Positions 35,678 through 44,992 of a stretch of 64,000 nt of DNA are shown piece by piece. Source of the DNA: JANQQC01 sp965262255. Lineage in GTDB: Bacteria; Pseudomonadota; Alphaproteobacteria; Caulobacterales; Hyphomonadaceae. The translations under genes were made by a program, and so were the position numbers. The DNA is taken from positions 3,782,001 through 3,846,000 of the forward strand of contig OZ253505.1 of NCBI GenBank assembly GCA_965262255.1. Direction: 5' to 3'. Position 1 is the stretch's first letter; the number at the start of each line of letters is the position of its first letter. Below the pieces are notes generated by a model. The model saw only the letters and a program-made list of their open reading frames with translations. It was not told the origin of the DNA and did no database searches.

Positions 35678-36862
35678 ATGGGGACTTTCATTGACCTGTT
35701 TGCTGGCTGCGGTGGTCTCAGCCAAGGACTAGAGTCAGCAGGTTTTTCGCTATTGTTTGCGAACGAGAAAGAAAAAGAATATGCCTCATCTTTAGGAGCA
35801 AATCACCCGAATTCTGAAGTGTTGGTCGATGACATTCGTAACACTGCTCCGAATTTAATAAGGAAGGGGCTAAGCTTACAAAAGGGAGAACTAGACTTGG
35901 TCGCTGGCGGCCCACCTTGTCAGGGATTCAGCATCAACGCGCCAACGAGAAGATCTGACGATGATCGCAACTACCTATTTCATAGTTTTTTAAAGTTCAC
36001 CAAAGAGTTCCAACCAAAGTTTGTGCTTATCGAAAACGTACCTGGAATTATATCTTTTGAGAATGGAAAAATTGTCAAGCAGATTATTTCGACCCTTCAG
36101 AAACTGGAATACCAATGTACCCTTAAACTCCTTTATTCTCCGAATTATGGAATCCCTCAAATCCGCTGGAGAGTGATTATCATCGGAACTCGTCTTCGAA
36201 TTGAACCATCAACTCTCATTCCCCCGCCAACTCATATTGCTTACGGACGATCTAATTTCGCGTCTGCACTTTCTAGAAAAAATCTAAAAATTTCAGAGGA
36301 AACGATCAAAAAAAATGCAACGCAACAAGCTACAAACGTAAGAGACGCAATCGGCGACCTCCCCGAAGTTGAAAATGGTGGTGGTCAAGCCGTTATGGAT
36401 TATATAAGTCCGGCGTTGACTCAGTATCAAAAAGAACGCCGAAGAGGTGCAAGGAAAATTCTAAATCACCAATGCGCGAAACTTGGTCAATCAAATCTCC
36501 AACGTCTAGATTATATTCCTCCAGGAGGATCATGGCGAGATGTTCCAAGAGAATTGCTACCAGCAGGTATGAAGAAAGCTAAGAGATCTGACCACACAAA
36601 ACGATACGGTCGCTTGCGATATGAAGATTTAGCATCGACAATTCTGACCAAATGCGATCCACATTGGGGGGCGTACATACATCCAGAACAGAATCGTGTT
36701 TTAACTGTTAGGGAAGCAGCTCGACTGCAGTCGTTTTCAGATAAGACAACCTTCGTTGGCTCAACTACCAAACAATATGAACAAGTAGGTAACGCAGTTC
36801 CTCCACTGTTGACAGAAAAGATTGGAAAACAAATCAAATCTCAGATGAACATACTTGATTGA
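35678..36862 (+). CDS. DNA (cytosine-5-)-methyltransferase of a type II RM system
   Basis: 394 residues with motif I FIDLFAGCGGLSQGLESAGF, motif IV GGPPCQGFSINAPTRR with the catalytic Cys, motif VI VLIENVPGII, motif VIII YGIPQIRWRVIIIGT, motif IX RLTVREAARLQSF-like (VLTVREAARLQSF) and motif X QVGNAVPPLL. All catalytic parts are present. It converges with the NotI-family endonuclease gene, with only 20 bp between stops, which indicates a working type II pair. It is a different subtype from the methyltransferase at 884-1915. Confidence 0.93.
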   Translation: MGTFIDLFAGCGGLSQGLESAGFSLLFANEKEKEYASSLGANHPNSEVLVDDIRNTAPNLIRKGLSLQKGELDLVAGGPPCQGFSINAPTRRSDDDRNYLFHSFLKFTKEFQPKFVLIENVPGIISFENGKIVKQIISTLQKLEYQCTLKLLYSPNYGIPQIRWRVIIIGTRLRIEPSTLIPPPTHIAYGRSNFASALSRKNLKISEETIKKNATQQATNVRDAIGDLPEVENGGGQAVMDYISPALTQYQKERRRGARKILNHQCAKLGQSNLQRLDYIPPGGSWRDVPRELLPAGMKKAKRSDHTKRYGRLRYEDLASTILTKCDPHWGAYIHPEQNRVLTVREAARLQSFSDKTTFVGSTTKQYEQVGNAVPPLLTEKIGKQIKSQMNILD

Positions 36863-36882
36863 TACTGAACATTCTGACAGAT

Positions 36883-37833
36883 TCATAAGACATCACGTAA
36901 AACTTCGTCTAGCTCCATGTGACTCACGTGACTCTCGTTTGAAGTGAATCCCTTGATGACATCATCTAGTGAAAAGTGAACCAAACCTGTCTCGACTAGG
37001 GTTCGAATAGTCCCTAATCTAGCCTCTACACCCAGACTGTATGTAATAATGGAAACGTTCTCACGACTGTAAGTCGGTTGTGGCTCTAGTTCCCCGATAA
37101 TATCAAAAATTTTTTCTAGTACACTTGAACAAGTGATAACGAAAAACCCGACGCATCTTTCACTGTCTCTGAATACGTTGCCTTTGCTTATCATTTGTGG
37201 AATAAGGCGTTTGTAAACGTTAGCCCAATTTAATCCATGTTGAGATTGAGGTGGTCTTTTCTGAGCCGGAGACTTCCCAAGTCTTAAATCGCGAAAATAC
37301 GATTGATTCTGACGATAATTACCGATTATATCCGTGCTTTGAACCTCGACAGCAACAAACTCCTTGGGTACTCTTAATCCTTCTTTGCGCACGTACGACT
37401 GCAAGACCCAATCAATACTGAATCTAGGTCTCTTCCCAATTCTAATTTCTTTTCCCGAATCACTACCTAATGCTACTACAGCGACTGTTGCAGTAGACGC
37501 GGATAATTTGTTTAACAATTCACTAATATCTCCTCCGGCGATGAAATCGATACTTGTTCCCCAAATACTAGTTGCTAACCTCCCCAGAACCTCATAATCC
37601 TTACCGTAGAAGCGTTTCGGACATACGATTACGTCTGGCTTAGGAGCCGGAGAAACACCTGCGTTAACAGAACAGACACCGTATACTTTTCTTTTGTCGT
37701 GACTAGTTTTTGTACACTGCCGATTAGTGAACGGACAAAGATTACGCTGTGTCACGTCGACAGCTATTTCGCCTATGTCGTTTGGAGGGTATCCAAAAAG
37801 TTCTGTAATACTCTTAAATTTCTTGGCCCTCAT
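36883..37833 (-). CDS. NotI-family type II restriction endonuclease
   Basis: 316 residues that line up with NotI in order. Four cysteines for the Fe-Cys4 cluster: Cys33, Cys40, Cys54, Cys71 (NLCPFTNRQC, YGVCSVNAG, VIVCPKRFY). The PD-(D/E)xK-type site is FSIDWVLQSY (Asp141) and FVAVEVQSTDIIGNYR (Glu163, Gln165). Next comes NWANVYKRLIPQMISK. These are the NotI hallmarks known from its structure. It is paired with the convergent cytosine-5 methyltransferase. The recognition site cannot be read from sequence; NotI itself cuts a GC-only octamer. Confidence 0.8.
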   Translation of the reverse strand: MRAKKFKSITELFGYPPNDIGEIAVDVTQRNLCPFTNRQCTKTSHDKRKVYGVCSVNAGVSPAPKPDVIVCPKRFYGKDYEVLGRLATSIWGTSIDFIAGGDISELLNKLSASTATVAVVALGSDSGKEIRIGKRPRFSIDWVLQSYVRKEGLRVPKEFVAVEVQSTDIIGNYRQNQSYFRDLRLGKSPAQKRPPQSQHGLNWANVYKRLIPQMISKGNVFRDSERCVGFFVITCSSVLEKIFDIIGELEPQPTYSRENVSIITYSLGVEARLGTIRTLVETGLVHFSLDDVIKGFTSNESHVSHMELDEVLRDVL

Positions 37834-37899
37834 AGACCCTTTCTGAATTTTACAAATTTACCCGAATTCTAGAATGATCTTGCCCTAAAATCCATCTCT

Positions 37900-38050
37900 G
37901 AGACTGTTGCATAATGCCTATGACCAGTCTAAACAGCCTCTATTTGTTCCCAATTCACGTTCAGAAAGATGCGAAACAGGCTCATTTAGGGGTAAGAATT
38001 ACCAGATTACAACGGATTCTCGTCCAGTAACCATATTATGCAACAGTCTC
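37900..38050. mobile_element. 151-bp MITE (GAGACTGTTGC family) with 5-bp target duplication
   Basis: Perfect 16-bp terminal inverted repeats (GAGACTGTTGCATAAT at 37900-37915; complement at 38035-38050) flanked by TCTCT on both sides (37895-37899 and 38051-38055). No coding potential. Shares the outer 11 bp and the 5-bp duplication size with the MITE at 12691-12828, but the interiors differ. Confidence 0.85.
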
Positions 38051-38180
38051 TCTCTATAAGTTGGATTCACTTGATCTAGAGCCTTGAAATTCGACATTAG
38101 CGATGTCTCTGAGAAGAGAACTTTACTTCTTGAATTTCTCCTAAATACGTCAGTGTAAATTGTTCCAAATCAGATATTGT

Positions 38181-38208
38181 TTGTCAATCGCTTAAACTAG
38201 TATATACT
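38181..38208 (+). promoter_or_regulatory. Candidate sigma-70 promoter of the heptad-repeat gene
   Basis: TTGTCA, 16 nt, TATACT, ending 38 bp before the ATG at 38246. Confidence 0.55.
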
Positions 38209-38245
38209 CTCAGTCTAGAATACTGAAAGAAAGGTTGGCGCAAAA

Positions 38246-39082
38246 ATGGCCGAAGACCATAATGAACTACCATCAAAGTCGGAAGACTGCCTAGCAGTCA
38301 GTGATACCTCTCGAAATGATACCCCGGAGGTATCTAAGACCGAAATTGATTCTGAACTTCCTCCTTCAGAATCATTGGAATTATTAAAGAAACTTAACGT
38401 CAGTTCCGAATCTGTGGTCGTGTTTACTTTGCTGATGGAACAAATTAAAAACCAAGCAGATGCTACAAATCGAATCGAAGCCAAGATCAATGCATTAAAC
38501 TCGGAGTTTGGTGCATTGAAGGTTCAAAATAATCCGAAGGGAAGTCAATTCGTTTCTACGAGAGGCCAAATCGATTCGATGGGAGGTCAGATCAGTTCTA
38601 TGCAGAGTCAAATCGTTTCTATGAGAGGTCAGATCAATTCTATGCAGGGCCAAATCAGTTCAATGGGAGGTCAGATCAATTCTATGCAGAGTCAAATTAA
38701 TTCTATGGGGAGTCGAATAGATACGATGAAAATAAGGATGGAGACAAGGTTTGATTATGTGTTAGTGGAATTTGCGAAAATGGGTTCCAAAATTGCAACG
38801 ATTGACACTAAAGTTACGGTAATTGATAAAAATTTGGACATTGTCAAAACGGATTTGGCAGTCGTGAAATCGGACGTTTTACTGCTTAAATCCGATGCAG
38901 GAACACTCACAGTTAAAGTGTCAGAGCTCAATCAAAGTATGGTGTTCGTAAAAACAGATGTCGAACAATTGAAAACGTCCAACCAAAGGATGCGTACATT
39001 CGGCAGCTGGACAGTAGGAATAAACACAGCTGTGCTTGCAGGTCTGGTATTGTCAACAGTTACCGGATGGCAAGGTAACTAA
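38246..39082 (+). CDS. Heptad-repeat coiled-coil protein with C-terminal membrane anchor
   Basis: 278 residues, function unknown. After an acidic N-terminus there are eight tandem seven-residue units of the form GQISSMQ/SQINSMG (about residues 108-165), encoded by near-identical 21-bp DNA repeats at about 38560-38730. A further coiled coil with a different heptad phase follows (TIDTKVTVIDKNLDIVKTDL). The end is one hydrophobic helix (WTVGINTAVLAGLVLSTVTG). The layout recalls the coiled-coil genes at 9975 and 13312 without close sequence identity. It lies at the dnaA end of the defence island. Confidence 0.7.
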   Translation: MAEDHNELPSKSEDCLAVSDTSRNDTPEVSKTEIDSELPPSESLELLKKLNVSSESVVVFTLLMEQIKNQADATNRIEAKINALNSEFGALKVQNNPKGSQFVSTRGQIDSMGGQISSMQSQIVSMRGQINSMQGQISSMGGQINSMQSQINSMGSRIDTMKIRMETRFDYVLVEFAKMGSKIATIDTKVTVIDKNLDIVKTDLAVVKSDVLLLKSDAGTLTVKVSELNQSMVFVKTDVEQLKTSNQRMRTFGSWTVGINTAVLAGLVLSTVTGWQGN

Positions 39083-40139
39083 CTGCACACAATTCATCTA
39101 TTGTTGAATAGCAAACTCAGTCAAAACTCTACATTTCCAGATTCCTCACGGAAAACGGGAGAAACTCGATCTTACCTGCGTCGAGTTTAGGAAGTTAAAT
39201 CATCTGCATCCGGTCCGCAGTCAGTAGCATCTTCTAGCGATTATATAGTAGTCTAGACGACGGTCATACAGCTCCGAACTCTCTTTTGAAAACACCCCCT
39301 AGTTTCCTGCGACTCACACTCAATTATTCTTCCCCAACGAACTACCACGGAATTTTATCGCCGCCCGTGCCTGCGAAACAGGATTGGCATATTACAGATA
39401 CAAGATCGAACAGACATGCTTGCAAGTGTCTAGACAACTATATAATCGCCTGTATTCTCAAAACGATTTATCTCTCATGTAGTGGCGTGTTTCTTTGCAA
39501 GTTTACTAGGTTAGCGCCTAATGAAATACGATATCTCGATGTTTTCGACCCAACACCTCTCCGCTGTAGGTCTAATCCCACTAAGTTACTCGACGATCCT
39601 TCAAAATAAATTATCTAGAAAACTTGGATTTTGCGCGAGCCAACGCCATTTTTGATGCCCCGCCATAACATCGCCATCGCGTCCGTAGAATCCCGCCAAG
39701 TTTTGTTCAATTCAACTGCAAGCAAATTCAAACGTCTATTGAATAATCTTCGGTGAATCGGCCTAAATTACCGCCAGCGGAAAGCAACTGATCCACCTCG
39801 CATCAAGTCGGGATTTTTTCCAACTTTTGTCTCAAATTTGAAGTTGGAGTACACCCTCATAGTCACAATGCTACCATTATACTAATATATTAATTTTTTC
39901 AATAGTAATAACTTATTATTTGTTTTTACCTATATTATTATGACCGCTTGATGTCTACCTCTAAATGTATGCTAATTTTCAAGTTGCTTGATTCGGATTG
40001 ATTCGCCATAAATAGCAACTACTAATAGCGACCCCTTCTCAATGCGTTGCTTTACAAATTTTGACCAAAATTGAACCGTCCTTGTGCGCTAAGCCGAATC
40101 GCTTTCCTGCAGGGCAATCCTTACGGAGACTGACTTAAA
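39083..40139. other. Long intergenic region upstream of dnaA
   Basis: About 1,050 bases without a believable gene; a 107-residue plus-strand ORF at 39286-39609 has no recognisable features. There is a hairpin with 8-bp arms at 39819-39848 (TCCAACTT / AAGTTGGA). A very AT-rich stretch at about 39880-39955 could unwind. I saw no cluster of TTATNCACA DnaA boxes here, so I do not call it an origin. The dnaA promoter must be here. Confidence 0.5.
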
Positions 40140-41594
40140 ATGGAACAGCATCGGGCGTATATACAACACGAGCAAACAAACGAAGTTTTAGACAGTGCCG
40201 TCAAAATTTGGCGGGAAGTTAAGTTAAGACTGAAGAACGCAATTGGCGACGATGCTGTCGCAAAGTGGATAGAGGATCTTCGACTCATCGCGGAAGTCGA
40301 TGGCGAAATACTAATCGCCGCCCGAAATCGATTCATTTTCGAGAGAATAAACAGAGATTTCAAGCGTGGGATAGACAGTGTTTGGAAGACCACCGATCCT
40401 AAACAGCGACTAGTTCGCCTTGAGTGTTGGACTAAGTCATCTCCCTCAATTAAGGCTCTCGTAAGTGATCCTTGGGCCACCGAACCGTCGGAGCAAGAAA
40501 CAGAAAAGTCGGAAGAAGACAAAATACATATCTCGGGGCCGGACTCGATGACGTTTGATACACTTGTTGTTGGGCCTTCAAATGAAGCCGCAGCGCAAGC
40601 CGTTCGACGAATTTTCTCGAATTCGCTGGCCTCTTCAATCTTGTTTGTATCTGGAAGCCAAGGGGTCGGAAAAACACATCTACTGAGAGCGCTGGTTAAT
40701 GCCGCGGACAAAAACCAAACAAAATCCTTGCGTATTACCTATATGCCCGCTGAAGAGTTTATGAGCGCGTATGTTGAAGGAGCAAAGAAAGGAGACACCC
40801 AAGCGCTGAAACGTAAATTGCGCAAAAGCGATGTCGTCGCGATTGACGATCTACAGACGATTGCTGGAAAGAAAGGAACTGAAAGCGAGTTTTGCTCCAA
40901 TGTAAGGGCGATTATCGGAAAAGGCGGCAAAGTTATTTTGACCGCCGATGCCTCTCCAAGTGACTTGCAGGGATTATCGCAACAACTCAGGAACGAGTTA
41001 CAGGGGGCAACCGATCTACAGATTGATATGCCCGACGACAAAATGCGAGAGGAGATTCTTAAAAATCGAGTGGCAATGTTTGAGAAAGCCGATCCAAAAT
41101 TTAAAGTATCGGATGATGCTGTTGAAACCATTCTTTCTCGTGTCAAAGGCCCAGGTCGAGAACTGTGCGGAGTGTTGTTTAGCCTCCACGCGGAAACAAA
41201 TTTTGGCGAGAAACCGATAACGGACGAAATTTTAACAAAGGTGATTCGGCGCAAAGAAGGTAGCCTTAAAACACCAAGTATCCGAATCGTTAAGGCGGCT
41301 GTCCAAGATGTTTTTGAGGTTTCCAAATCTGACCTTGAAGGCGCGTCTAAAGCCCGTAACATCGTGTATCCAAGGCAAATTGCTATGTATTTATGTCGAG
41401 AAATGACTGGCAAGTCGTTTCCGCAAATCGCGAAAAGTTTCGGAGACAGAGACCATACAACCGTTATGTATGGTTACCGAAAAGTGGTAGATAAGTTGAA
41501 ATCGAACGAATCGAACGAGCTGGACGCAGTTAAAAAAGACCTTCACAAAGTACAAAACGCCATTCGAGACCGACAAACCAATGGACATACTTGA
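40140..41594 (+). CDS. dnaA: Chromosomal replication initiator protein DnaA
   Basis: AAA+ initiator that opens the replication origin. Of 484 residues, domain I is at about 20-90 (IWREVKLRLKNAIGDDAVAKW). Domain III follows with Walker A GSQGVGKT (172-179), Walker B DVVAIDDLQTIAG (231-243) and sensor II GPGRELCG (Arg340). Domain IV ends with the DnaA signature FGDRDHTTVMYGYRKV (about 434-449). Odd: the box VII region usually reading RLRSRF is QQLRNEL (281-287), so the arginine-finger position is Glu286. The AAA+ core is diverged overall while the DNA-binding domain is well kept. A GGAG lies about 11 nt upstream of the ATG. dnaN and recF follow. Confidence 0.93.
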   Translation: MEQHRAYIQHEQTNEVLDSAVKIWREVKLRLKNAIGDDAVAKWIEDLRLIAEVDGEILIAARNRFIFERINRDFKRGIDSVWKTTDPKQRLVRLECWTKSSPSIKALVSDPWATEPSEQETEKSEEDKIHISGPDSMTFDTLVVGPSNEAAAQAVRRIFSNSLASSILFVSGSQGVGKTHLLRALVNAADKNQTKSLRITYMPAEEFMSAYVEGAKKGDTQALKRKLRKSDVVAIDDLQTIAGKKGTESEFCSNVRAIIGKGGKVILTADASPSDLQGLSQQLRNELQGATDLQIDMPDDKMREEILKNRVAMFEKADPKFKVSDDAVETILSRVKGPGRELCGVLFSLHAETNFGEKPITDEILTKVIRRKEGSLKTPSIRIVKAAVQDVFEVSKSDLEGASKARNIVYPRQIAMYLCREMTGKSFPQIAKSFGDRDHTTVMYGYRKVVDKLKSNESNELDAVKKDLHKVQNAIRDRQTNGHT

Positions 41595-41771
41595 TACTTT
41601 CTCGCAAATTTATAGAAATTTTCAAGAATTACACAGACATTCCTTGGTCATGGTTATTAATTAGATAGAAATTGTGTATATTTGAACTCTGTTGCCTGAT
41701 TCGTTGGCTGACAAAATTAATTCCTTTTGCAATATTAATCCTAGGAGGCCGTCTAGAACGGAGATAAGATT

Positions 41772-42896
41772 ATGAAAATTTCCATTGAACGCAATGACTT
41801 AGTCGACGGTCTAAGCACGGTTACGGGCATCGTTGAGAGTAGAAATACTATTCCGATCCTCTCTAATGTGCTATTCACCGCTAAAGACGGTGGTGTGACA
41901 CTGACGACCACAGACCTAGATATGGAACTGGTCGAGAAAAGACCGGCCGTTGTAGAAACAGAAGGGTCTGTAACAGTTTCTGCTAAAGACCTTTTCAAAC
42001 TTGTAAATAAGTTTGCCAATGGCGCGGAGATTCGGTTAGAAGTGTCGCAAGACGGAAATCAGTTACTCGTGAGTACAGGTAAGCAGTCAAACTATAAGTT
42101 CCCTACTCTGCCGGCTAGCGATTTTCACGTGATTTCGCTTGAAGATTCTAAAAACGAATTTGAGATTCACGCTGGAAGTCTGCGTCGACTGATCGACAAG
42201 GTTCGATTCGCAATTTCTCACGAAGAGACCCGTTATTACCTTAACGGCGTTTATTTTCACACATTTAGCGATGGTGAAACTAAGAAATTCAGAGCCGTAG
42301 CGACTGATGGCCACAGGCTTTCATGTGTCGATACAGAGGCTCCTTCAGGTAGCGAAGAATTTGAAGATGGTGCGATCGTTCCACGTAAAGCCGTTGCTGC
42401 AATTGATAAAATGATTGCTGGAGTGGACGACAATGTTCACATTATCGCCTCCGAAACAATGATTCGCGTCACACTCGGACTTACAACCATAACCTCCAAA
42501 CTGATTGACGGTAAGTTCCCAGACTACAAAAGAGTTATACCGACTGGGAACAATATTAAACTTACACTTAATAACGCAGTGTTTGAGGATGCTGTGGATC
42601 GCGTTTCTACAATGTCAATTGAAAGATCCCGTGCAATAAAAATGGCACTTACTGAAAATTCAGCGACTCTTTCGGTTGAACGTCAGGAAATCGGTAGTGG
42701 TACAGAAGAAATTGACGCTGAGTTCACGACAGAGCCTATGGATATTGGATTCAATGCGCTTTATCTTTTGGACATCGTTAAACTAGTTGAAGACGATAAT
42801 ATCGAATTTTACTTCGAAAATCCAAATTCTCCGGCAATCATGCTGGACCCAGCAGATTCGGATGCCCGCTACGTTCTTATGCCACTTCGTGTCTAA
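41772..42896 (+). CDS. dnaN: DNA polymerase III beta sliding clamp
   Basis: Ring-shaped processivity clamp; 374 residues, the normal length. Typical segments: MKISIERNDLVDGLSTVTGIV, TTTDLDMELVEK, RRLIDKVRFAISHEETRYYLNGVYF, VATDGHRLSCVD and the C-terminal YVLMPLRV that forms the peptide pocket. GGAG lies 8 nt before the ATG. The 177-bp gap after dnaA may hold its own promoter. recF begins 15 bp downstream. Confidence 0.97.
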   Translation: MKISIERNDLVDGLSTVTGIVESRNTIPILSNVLFTAKDGGVTLTTTDLDMELVEKRPAVVETEGSVTVSAKDLFKLVNKFANGAEIRLEVSQDGNQLLVSTGKQSNYKFPTLPASDFHVISLEDSKNEFEIHAGSLRRLIDKVRFAISHEETRYYLNGVYFHTFSDGETKKFRAVATDGHRLSCVDTEAPSGSEEFEDGAIVPRKAVAAIDKMIAGVDDNVHIIASETMIRVTLGLTTITSKLIDGKFPDYKRVIPTGNNIKLTLNNAVFEDAVDRVSTMSIERSRAIKMALTENSATLSVERQEIGSGTEEIDAEFTTEPMDIGFNALYLLDIVKLVEDDNIEFYFENPNSPAIMLDPADSDARYVLMPLRV

Positions 42897-42911
42897 GGCA
42901 AAAGTCGCAGG

Positions 42912-44027
42912 ATGTCAGCACTTACCAAGCTGAACCTATACCATTTTAGGAACTATACGGCTCTAGACCTCACTCTCGACGAGAGACACGTCTGCTTGTT
43001 CGGCCCAAATGGGGCAGGAAAGACCAATATTCTTGAAGCCGTTTCTCAACTTGGTGCGGGCCGAGGCCTCAGATCTGCGTCTATTCAAGAGTTGAAACAG
43101 CACAATAATGAAAACAGCTGGACGATTTCTGCGCGAATCGATAAGGATTGGCAGATCGGAATAAAACTGGATGAATCGACTCCTTCTAGCCCAAAACGAT
43201 TAGTTCGAATGAACGGTGCGCCTTCAAAAGGCACTAAGATCGCCGAGATTGTGAGAATAATCTGGCTAACACCTTCTATGGATACGATTTTTCGGGGCGG
43301 AGCTTCTGAACGTTGTCGCTTCTATGACAGACAAGTGTTCGCATTCTATCCCGATCATGGAAAAGTCGTCACCAAGTACGAAAAATCCATGCGAGAACGA
43401 AATGCTATTCTGGAAAAACCTAGTCCGTCACAGGAATGGTTGAAATCTGTAGAGACTAAGATGGCAGAATATGGTTCGCAGATCGCAATTAACCGTATGA
43501 CTATTCTAAAGAAACTACAGGCCAACATTGATAATAGAACTGAAAGTGCTTTTCCAAAAGCAGATCTGCAACTCAATGGTCTTGCTGAAACTCTTGCCGA
43601 CAAGGGAGCATCACAACAGGATATTGCGAGTCACCTTGCTGACACTTGGAGAAGTAATCGCAATCAAGACGGTTATGCCGGTCGAACGCTTCTCGGACCT
43701 CATCGAACGGATCTACAAGTCTATCATCGCCCCTCGGGAACGGAGGCCAAATTCGTTTCAACCGGTCAGCAAAAAGCTTTACTGACGAGTTTAATTCTGG
43801 CAACAAGTTCAACTTTGAAGAATGAGTTGAATTCGCCGAGACCAATAGTATTGCTTGATGAGGCAGCAGCGCACTTAGACCCGGAACGCCGTGCGTCTCT
43901 GTTTGATGAATTGGAAACGCTAGGCGGTCAATCTTGGTTGACTGGAACCGATCATTACCTGTTTGAAAGTTTTGGAAAACGAGCGCAACAGTTTGAAGTG
44001 AATGATGGGAAAGTGATTAAGCAGTAG
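42912..44027 (+). CDS. recF: DNA replication and repair protein RecF
   Basis: SMC-like ABC ATPase that loads RecA at gaps via RecFOR. 371 residues with Walker A LFGPNGAGKTNILEAV, signature QVFAFYPDHGKVVTKYEKSMRERNAIL, the ABC motif FVSTGQQKALLTSLILA, and Walker B RPIVLLDEAAAHLDPERR. It ends the dnaA-dnaN-recF cluster. gyrB, often next, is 14 kb away here on the other strand. Confidence 0.95.
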   Translation: MSALTKLNLYHFRNYTALDLTLDERHVCLFGPNGAGKTNILEAVSQLGAGRGLRSASIQELKQHNNENSWTISARIDKDWQIGIKLDESTPSSPKRLVRMNGAPSKGTKIAEIVRIIWLTPSMDTIFRGGASERCRFYDRQVFAFYPDHGKVVTKYEKSMRERNAILEKPSPSQEWLKSVETKMAEYGSQIAINRMTILKKLQANIDNRTESAFPKADLQLNGLAETLADKGASQQDIASHLADTWRSNRNQDGYAGRTLLGPHRTDLQVYHRPSGTEAKFVSTGQQKALLTSLILATSSTLKNELNSPRPIVLLDEAAAHLDPERRASLFDELETLGGQSWLTGTDHYLFESFGKRAQQFEVNDGKVIKQ

Positions 44028-44442
44028 GTAAAAAGACTGATATACCATAGCTGCTACAATGCAACCTGCACAATTAGAAAAAATTTAGTTTTTGCAACAT
44101 GCTATAGTTAGTTTCTATATGTTTTCTAAATACATGAACTGGTTGTTTGGAACAATTTTACAGTGTTGTGCTGAGTTTTATTGACGTTGCTACAGAGTAG
44201 AAACGACCAAAGTTCATGAGCCATTAAATTCTTGCTCAAACAATAATTACCCATAAATTGCAATCTTGTGTATAATTTCGATAGTGCTAGTTGTCGAGAA
44301 TTCTTTGCATTCACTTCACTTTCTGATCTCAAATGAGAGCAGCTCGAAGGCAACCGATACGAAGTAGCAATACCCAAGACACGTTTTATGAATTCTAGTC
44401 AGCCCGAAGTTTGTCCCTTTAGTTCATCGGCTATTTACCATT
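44028..44442. other. Intergenic region after recF
   Basis: About 415 AT-rich bases; no gene, terminator or repeat that I can support. Confidence 0.4.
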
Positions 44443-44649
44443 ATGAAGCATCACATCATGATCTCGCTAGGCCTGTTAATGTCTGCAACTTTTGGGTATC
44501 GCTTGGCAAACGCAGTCATAGCTTCGGAATTCGGATTTCACGAAATATACCTCTTGGGCGGATTAGGAATTGCTGGGTGGCTTATCAAAGCCGGTTTGAA
44601 CGAGCGACGAGCAAACAAATCTTCTAGCAAGAAAAATTTTAGTAACTAG
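44443..44649 (+). CDS. Small predicted membrane protein
   Basis: 68 residues with two hydrophobic stretches (IMISLGLLMSATFGYRLA and IYLLGGLGIAGWLIKAGL) and a basic tail (NERRANKSSSKK). There is no clear ribosome-binding site. It lies 73 bp before the symporter small subunit on the same strand. Family unknown. Confidence 0.4.
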   Translation: MKHHIMISLGLLMSATFGYRLANAVIASEFGFHEIYLLGGLGIAGWLIKAGLNERRANKSSSKKNFSN

Positions 44650-44722
44650 ATTGGCCTAGTATGGTATAACGCCAATAACGAACCCGGTTTTAATCCTATT
44701 CACATAAGGAAACCCTCGTCCA

Positions 44723-44989
44723 ATGCCTACGAACAAAAAAGAAGTCGACACCAAAGCTTACTGGAAGGCAACGATTCGATTAATCTTATCGTTATTAGCG
44801 ATCTGGTTTATCGTTTCATACGGGGCTGGAATTATATTCAGAGACCTTCTTGATAATCTCTCGATTGGTGGGGCACCACTCGGATTTTGGTTCGCTCAAA
44901 GCGGTTCAATATATGTGTTCTTACTGTTGATCTTCTATTTCTGCCGAAGGATGACTGCGCTTGAACGCAAATATGGTGTAAGGGATTAA
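44723..44989 (+). CDS. DUF4212-type small subunit of a sodium:solute symporter
   Basis: 88 residues with two membrane helices (IRLILSLLAIWFIVSYGAGI; FWFAQSGSIYVFLLLIFYF) and a C-terminal RRMTALERKYGV. This small protein is regularly encoded just before VC_2705-type symporters, as here with 3 bp between stop and start. It probably forms part of the transporter complex in the inner membrane. Confidence 0.9.
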   Translation: MPTNKKEVDTKAYWKATIRLILSLLAIWFIVSYGAGIIFRDLLDNLSIGGAPLGFWFAQSGSIYVFLLLIFYFCRRMTALERKYGVRD

Positions 44990-44992
44990 CTC

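Noticed and set aside
39083..40139. Chromosomal replication origin
   Set aside because: AT-rich and next to dnaA, but I found no cluster of DnaA boxes, and alphaproteobacterial origins are often not beside dnaA.
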